Below are positions 59,044 through 64,000 of a stretch of DNA of 64,000 nt, piece after piece (within the stretch, counting starts at the first letter, position 1; every line of letters starts with the position of its first letter). Both the position numbers and the translations under genes were made by a program. The stretch spans positions 1-64,000 of the forward strand of contig CAJBLH010000121.1 of NCBI GenBank assembly GCA_903953895.1, written 5' to 3'. Under the pieces are notes generated by a model. It was not told where the DNA came from. It did no database searches and worked only from the letters and a program-made list of their open reading frames with translations. Source of the DNA: an uncultured Desulfobacteraceae bacterium. GTDB taxonomy: Bacteria > Desulfobacterota > Desulfobacteria > Desulfobacterales > Desulfatirhabdiaceae.

Positions 59044-59673
59044 TTATTTTGAATAAAGCTCGACGATGAGCTGTTCCTGAATCGGCATGGTCAAATCCTC
59101 TCGAACCGGAAGACTTTTTACATTACCAGCAAAAACATCCTTTTTCAATTCAAGCCATTGTGGTACGCCCCTTCTGACGACGGCATCAAGAGAGTCAGTG
59201 ATTGCCTGCATTTGCCTACTGGATTCCCGAAGCTCGATGACATCACCTGGTTTAATCAGAAATGAAGGAATATCAACTCGTCTACCATTGACGAGAAAAT
59301 GGGCATGTCGCACAAAATGTCTTCCTTGCGTTCTAGAATTCGTAAAACCCAAGCGATAGATGACATTATCGAGACGTCTTTCAAGCATTATCAAGAGATT
59401 AGAGCCTGTAATGCCCTTCTGTCGTTCAGCTCTCTCAAAAAACAGATGAAACTGTTTTTCAGAAAGTCCATACATACGCTTGACTTTCTGTTTTTCACGA
59501 AGCTGGATACCGTAGTCAGAGACTTTTCTGCCTCTTCGTTGCCCATGCTGCCCGGGGGGGAAACTGCGGCGATCGAAAGCACACTTATCTGAATAACACC
59601 GATCCCCTTTCAAAAAGAGTTTTAAATTTTCACGTCGGCATATCCGGCATACCGAACCAATATATCTAGCCAA
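59044..59673 (-). CDS. rpsD: 30S ribosomal protein S4
   Basis: [57 protein letters not shown]; four-Cys N-terminal zinc motif. Confidence 0.97.
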   Translation of the reverse strand: MARYIGSVCRICRRENLKLFLKGDRCYSDKCAFDRRSFPPGQHGQRRGRKVSDYGIQLREKQKVKRMYGLSEKQFHLFFERAERQKGITGSNLLIMLERRLDNVIYRLGFTNSRTQGRHFVRHAHFLVNGRRVDIPSFLIKPGDVIELRESSRQMQAITDSLDAVVRRGVPQWLELKKDVFAGNVKSLPVREDLTMPIQEQLIVELYSK

Positions 59674-59722
59674 GTCATCCTCCTTTATATCCAGTTACTC
59701 AAAAACATATGATATTGACCAA

Positions 59723-60109
59723 CTACACGCGTCGCCTTTTAGGTGGTCGGCAGCCATTATGAGGTATCGGCGTAACATCCTTAATGGAAACAATATTAAA
59801 TCCTGCAGCCTGTAAAGATCGCAGTGCCGACTCACGCCCAGCGCCAGGTCCTTTCACAAATACCTCGACAGTTTTCATACCAAATTCCAGCGCTTTTCGG
59901 ACAGCGTCCTCTGCAGCCAGTTGCGCGGCAAAAGGCGTACTCTTTCGAGACCCTTTGAAGCCCTGTACGCCGGAACTGGACCACGAGAGGACATTGCCGA
60001 CCGGATCGGTAATCGTTACGATCGTATTGTTGAAAGTGGACTGTATATGAACCACTCCACTGGATATATTCTTTTTTTCTTTTTTCTTGATGCGGGTTCT
60101 CTTTGCCAT
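59723..60109 (-). CDS. rpsK: 30S ribosomal protein S11
   Basis: [42 protein letters not shown]. Confidence 0.98.
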   Translation of the reverse strand: MAKRTRIKKKEKKNISSGVVHIQSTFNNTIVTITDPVGNVLSWSSSGVQGFKGSRKSTPFAAQLAAEDAVRKALEFGMKTVEVFVKGPGAGRESALRSLQAAGFNIVSIKDVTPIPHNGCRPPKRRRV

Positions 60110-60138
60110 TGATTGAAGCCCCTGTCTCCTATAATTCC

Positions 60139-60519
60139 CTATTTTTTAGCTGCAACTTTCTTCTTGACAGCAGCCCGTTTAGGTCCCTTACGGGTACGTG
60201 CATTGGTCTTGGTGCGTTGACCCCGTACCGGAAGCGATTTTCGATGGCGAAGCCCGCGATAACATCCTAAATCCATCAATCTTTTAATGCTCATGGATAT
60301 CTGGGTCCGGAGTTCACCCTCAACTTTAAAATCGCTGTCAATTACTTTACGGATATTGTTGACATCTACATCTGAAAGCTGATCGACTTTTGTGTCCGGG
60401 TTAATGTTCAGTCTGTTCAGGATACTTCTTGATGTGGTCGGCCCGACTCCATAAATATAAGTAAGTCCAACTTCAATCCGTTTACGCTTCGGTAAATCTA
60501 CACCAGCAATTCTAGCCAA
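60139..60519 (-). CDS. rpsM: 30S ribosomal protein S13
   Basis: [50 protein letters not shown]. Confidence 0.98.
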   Translation of the reverse strand: MARIAGVDLPKRKRIEVGLTYIYGVGPTTSRSILNRLNINPDTKVDQLSDVDVNNIRKVIDSDFKVEGELRTQISMSIKRLMDLGCYRGLRHRKSLPVRGQRTKTNARTRKGPKRAAVKKKVAAKK

Positions 60520-60533
60520 AGCTAAATCCTCCT

Positions 60534-60647
60534 CTATCCCTGCCTTTGTTTGTGTCGCTTATTTTCACAAATGACGCGCAATACCTGTTTACGCCGGATT
60601 ATCTTACACTTGCTGCATATTTTTTTAATTGACGCCCTAACTTTCAT
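60534..60647 (-). CDS. rpmJ: 50S ribosomal protein L36 (missing from the supplied ORF track)
   Basis: Minus-strand translation [37 protein letters not shown], with Cys/His zinc ribbon. Confidence 0.95.
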   Translation of the reverse strand: MKVRASIKKICSKCKIIRRKQVLRVICENKRHKQRQG

Positions 60648-60731
60648 ACAGTTACGCTCCTGTTCCCTGCGGCTTATCCCAAACAATATAGCACGAAATT
60701 GTGGTGATTTCCAGTGCCACTTGGATAATAA

Positions 60732-60956
60732 TTATTTGGATCGGTAAGTGATTCTGCCACGGGTAAGGTCGTAAGGAGAGAGCTCGACCGTCACTTTATC
60801 TCCGGGCAATATTTTAATAAAATGCATTCGCATTTTACCGGATATATGAGCGAGTATCTGGTGCTTGTTTTCCAACTCGACCTTGAACATGGCATTCGGA
60901 AGGGTTTCAAGCACCTTTCCTTCAACTTTAATGGCTTCTTCCTTAGGCATACCCAT
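60732..60956 (-). CDS. infA: translation initiation factor IF-1
   Basis: [68 protein letters not shown]. Confidence 0.97.
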   Translation of the reverse strand: MGMPKEEAIKVEGKVLETLPNAMFKVELENKHQILAHISGKMRMHFIKILPGDKVTVELSPYDLTRGRITYRSK

Positions 60957-60977
60957 TTGCTCCGCTTACGCTTATTA

Positions 60978-62294
60978 TTAAGTTCTTCCCTTTAATCGTC
61001 CACCGCCTTTTTTCAAAAAACCTTCGTAATGGCGCGTTAGCATGTGGGACTCCATCTGCGACATGGTATCGATGGCCACACCAACCACGATCATCAATGC
61101 CGTGCCACCGAAATAAAACGGAACATTGAAATTCGAAATCAAAATTGATGGCAGAACGCATACGGCAGATACATAAGTCGCTCCGCCTAAAGTCAGGCGA
61201 GTAAGAACTCTATCTATATAATCGGCTGTCCGTTTACCGGGCCGGATACCAGGTATAAATCCACCATGCTTTTTCATGTTCTCTGCGACATCGACCGGAT
61301 TGAATGTTACAGCCGTGTAGAAGTAACAAAAGAAAAATATGAAACCGACAAACAGTAATTCATAGGCTAAATTACCGGGTTTAATTGCAGCTGCAACATT
61401 CTGAATCCAATCAATTTTGATGAAACTAGCCAAAGTAGCCGGAAACATGATGATGGAGGATGCAAATATCGGCGGTATCACACCGGATGTGTTGATCTTG
61501 AGCGGCAGGTGAGTACTCTGCCCCCCGTATAGTTTTCTGCCGATTACTCTTTTAGCGTATTGAACCGGTATACGTCGCTGACCCTGCTCGAAAAATACAA
61601 TAAAACCAACCACGGCAACCATCAATACGATTAGAAGCAACACAGGAAATATGCTCAGTTCACCGGTTGATATCAATCTAAATGTATTGGAGATGGCATT
61701 GGGAACACGAACCACGATGCCGGAGAAAATAATCAGCGAAATGCCATTGCCAATTCCTCTTTCCGTGATCTGTTCACCCAGCCACATAATGAACGCAGTA
61801 CCAGACGTCAGGGTGATCATGGTCAACAACCGAAAACCCCATCCAGGAGCAATAACGACTGCCGCTCCACCGGGAGCCATCATGCTCTCCAGCCCGACGC
61901 TGATTCCAAAGCCCTGGATAATACTAAGTACTACCGTGCCATACCGAGTGTACTGTGTGATTTTTTTCCGTCCCTGCTCGCCTTCCTTGGACAAACGCTC
62001 AAGATGCGGCACAACAACGGTCAGCAATTGGAGAATAATGGATGCGCTGATATAAGGCATAATTCCCAAAGCAAATACAGATAGCCTCTCCAGTGCGCCA
62101 CCAGAAAACATGTCGAACAGTCCAAGAATCGTACCTTTGGCCTTGGCAAAAAAGCTGGCCAATGCCACGGCGTCAATTCCAGGTACCGGCACATGCACGC
62201 CTATACGATAAACAATCAGAAGCCCAAGTGTAAATAGAACACGCTTTTTCAGTTCTGGAATTTTAAAAAGATTCTGAAAGCCGCTGCCAATCAT
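60978..62294 (-). CDS. secY: preprotein translocase subunit SecY
   Basis: [54 protein letters not shown]; multiple TM segments. Confidence 0.97.
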   Translation of the reverse strand: MIGSGFQNLFKIPELKKRVLFTLGLLIVYRIGVHVPVPGIDAVALASFFAKAKGTILGLFDMFSGGALERLSVFALGIMPYISASIILQLLTVVVPHLERLSKEGEQGRKKITQYTRYGTVVLSIIQGFGISVGLESMMAPGGAAVVIAPGWGFRLLTMITLTSGTAFIMWLGEQITERGIGNGISLIIFSGIVVRVPNAISNTFRLISTGELSIFPVLLLIVLMVAVVGFIVFFEQGQRRIPVQYAKRVIGRKLYGGQSTHLPLKINTSGVIPPIFASSIIMFPATLASFIKIDWIQNVAAAIKPGNLAYELLFVGFIFFFCYFYTAVTFNPVDVAENMKKHGGFIPGIRPGKRTADYIDRVLTRLTLGGATYVSAVCVLPSILISNFNVPFYFGGTALMIVVGVAIDTMSQMESHMLTRHYEGFLKKGGGRLKGRT

Positions 62295-62734
62295 ACTGTT
62301 ACCTCGACGGTTCCGCCCGCAGCTTCAATTTTAGTCTTAGCGCTATGACTGATATGCGCAATCTTGACAGTAATTGCCGCAGATATCTCGCCGTTTGCCA
62401 GAACCTTTATAGCATCAAATTTCCCCTTGACAATCCCCTGCAGGATCAGGCTCTGTTCATCCACGACCGCACCGGCCTCAAACCCGGCAAGATCCGTCAG
62501 ATTAACAATTGCAAACACTTTTTTAAATATATTAGTGAACCCACGCTTTGGCAGTCTTCGATGAATCGGCATTTGACCGCCTTCAAAGCCGGGTCTCACA
62601 CCACCACCGGAGCGGGCTTTCTGCCCCTTTGCCCCTTTCCCGGAGGTTTTGCCTGTGCCCGTACCCGTGCCCCTTCCCAGTCTTTTTCGATTTTTTTTGG
62701 CACCAATCGCCGGCGACAATTCATTTAAGCTCAT
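62291..62734 (-). CDS. rplO: 50S ribosomal protein L15
   Basis: [54 protein letters not shown]. Confidence 0.97.
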   Translation of the reverse strand: MSLNELSPAIGAKKNRKRLGRGTGTGTGKTSGKGAKGQKARSGGGVRPGFEGGQMPIHRRLPKRGFTNIFKKVFAIVNLTDLAGFEAGAVVDEQSLILQGIVKGKFDAIKVLANGEISAAITVKIAHISHSAKTKIEAAGGTVEVTV

Positions 62735-62917
62735 TTACTTCTCCTCGGCTATTACCAGATGCGACACGGTGTTAATCATCCCCCTAATGGACGGTGTATC
62801 CGAGTGCTCTTTTACCTGGTGCAGTTTTTTCAGCCCCAGGCTTTTTACCACTCTTCTATGCTTTTCTGGCTTGCCAATCACACTTTTAATCTGTTTAACC
62901 AAAAGAATACCGGTCAT
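62735..62917 (-). CDS. rpmD: 50S ribosomal protein L30
   Basis: 60 aa; VKQIKSVIGKPEKHRRVVKSLGLKKLHQVKEHSDTPSIRGMINTVSHLV; spc operon position. Confidence 0.95.
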   Translation of the reverse strand: MTGILLVKQIKSVIGKPEKHRRVVKSLGLKKLHQVKEHSDTPSIRGMINTVSHLVIAEEK

Positions 62918-62929
62918 CGCATTTTCCCT

Positions 62930-63427
62930 TCAATAAAGTTCTTCGACCCGCTTGCCGCGCCGGGCAGCCACCTGCTCACGGCTCTGAAGTTTTCTCAGTC
63001 CATCAACCGTTGCCTTGACAACATTATGTGGATTGTTGGATCCCATGCATTTAGTCAAGATATTCTGAACTCCAACCGCTTCCAGTACCGCCCGTACTGC
63101 GCCTCCGGCAATCAAGCCGGTTCCTTCAGCGGCAGGCTTCAAAAATACTTTTCCAGCACCGAATTTTCCCAATATTTCACACGGAATGGTTCCATCGATC
63201 AACGGAACGCTCGACATATTTTTCTTAGCCTGCTCAACACCTTTTCGAATTGCTTCTGGCACTTCGCCAGCTTTTCCAAGGCCGTACCCAACGCTGCCAT
63301 TCCCATCACCCACAACGACAATAGCACTGAAGCTGAACCTGCGTCCACCTTTTACAACTTTTGCCACGCGATTAATATGGACAACCTTGTCAATCAGTTG
63401 ACTTTCGACATTATCTTGTTTGAACAA
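62930..63427 (-). CDS. rpsE: 30S ribosomal protein S5
   Basis: [49 protein letters not shown]. Confidence 0.97.
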   Translation of the reverse strand: MFKQDNVESQLIDKVVHINRVAKVVKGGRRFSFSAIVVVGDGNGSVGYGLGKAGEVPEAIRKGVEQAKKNMSSVPLIDGTIPCEILGKFGAGKVFLKPAAEGTGLIAGGAVRAVLEAVGVQNILTKCMGSNNPHNVVKATVDGLRKLQSREQVAARRGKRVEELY

Positions 63428-63444
63428 GTGTATTCCTCCTTCGA

Positions 63445-63813
63445 TCAGAAATCCAGACCGGCTTCACGTGCGCCGTCGCTGACAGCCTTGACCCGTCCAT
63501 GATACAGAAACCCGTTGCGATCAAATACGACTTTTTTAATTCCCATACCGACGGCCTTGTCGCCAATAAGTTTTCCAATGAACACCGCTTTTGCGACTTT
63601 ATTGACAAACTTGCCCTGGTCTTTGACTGTTTGATCCTGCGTAGATATGGCAACCATCGTCTGACCTTTCGTGTCATCGATAATCTGGGCATAAATATGT
63701 TTCGCACTGCGAAAAATGCAGAGCCTGGGGCGCTCCGGAGTGCCTGACAGTTTTTTTCGTATTCGCTGTTTTCGTTTCAATCGGGCTTGTTTTTTTTCAT
63801 CAACTGAACTCAT
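63445..63813 (-). CDS. rplR: 50S ribosomal protein L18
   Basis: [63 protein letters not shown]. Confidence 0.97.
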   Translation of the reverse strand: MSSVDEKKQARLKRKQRIRKKLSGTPERPRLCIFRSAKHIYAQIIDDTKGQTMVAISTQDQTVKDQGKFVNKVAKAVFIGKLIGDKAVGMGIKKVVFDRNGFLYHGRVKAVSDGAREAGLDF

Positions 63814-63882
63814 CCTGTTAATTCCTTTATTCGATTTTCAATTTGTTCAGCAGGTCGTTCAAGAAAATGCATACTTTATTTC

Positions 63883-64000
63883 TTACTTCGTTCCTGTCTT
63901 TCCGGCCTTCCGCTGAATATGCTCTTCTGCGTATTTGATTCCCTTGCCTTTGTACGGTTCCGGAGATCTGAGTTTACGAATCTTTGCCGCGGTCTGACCA
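63883..64000 (-). CDS. rplF: 50S ribosomal protein L6, C-terminal part, truncated by the window edge
   Basis: Minus-strand translation ...[38 protein letters not shown]. Confidence 0.92.
   Translation of the reverse strand, partial: GQTAAKIRKLRSPEPYKGKGIKYAEEHIQRKAGKTGTK

Noticed and set aside
1-64000. CRISPR arrays, prophage modules, toxin-antitoxin pairs or intact insertion sequences
   Set aside because: No regularly spaced direct repeats and no cas, integrase or complete transposase ORFs were found in the track or sequence.

Overview
This window looks like chromosomal DNA from a Desulfobacterota-like bacterium. That placement is an inference from gene content and protein style; no search was run. 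Left to right it holds: an FKBP-like/methyltransferase fusion; a carboxynorspermidine (polyamine) operon with an ATP-grasp gene; a GOLPH3-like protein; lexA; a RidA-family gene; selB; a REC-DUF4388-roadblock regulator with a histidine kinase; an RsbV/RsbW/DHH cluster; a PanP-like decarboxylase; an acyl-CoA ligase; yhaO/yhaN-like nuclease genes; and a ~2,900-aa cyclic beta-1,2-glucan synthase. These are followed by dapB, an rluD-family gene, carD, hppA, pth, rplY, prs, tRNA-Gln and ispE; a partial trp operon (trpE-G-D-C); a 2-hydroxyacyl-CoA dehydratase/acyl-CoA synthetase cluster; and a ribosomal protein/rpoA/secY operon that runs off the right edge. The strongest observation outside the ORF track is a probable trp attenuator. 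It has a 22-aa leader peptide (MILYISSIFLSGYKGWWRWQAK*) with three Trp codons, followed by two terminator-like hairpins upstream of trpE. Most other regions are recognisable housekeeping or metabolic genes. No CRISPR array, prophage or intact transposase was seen.
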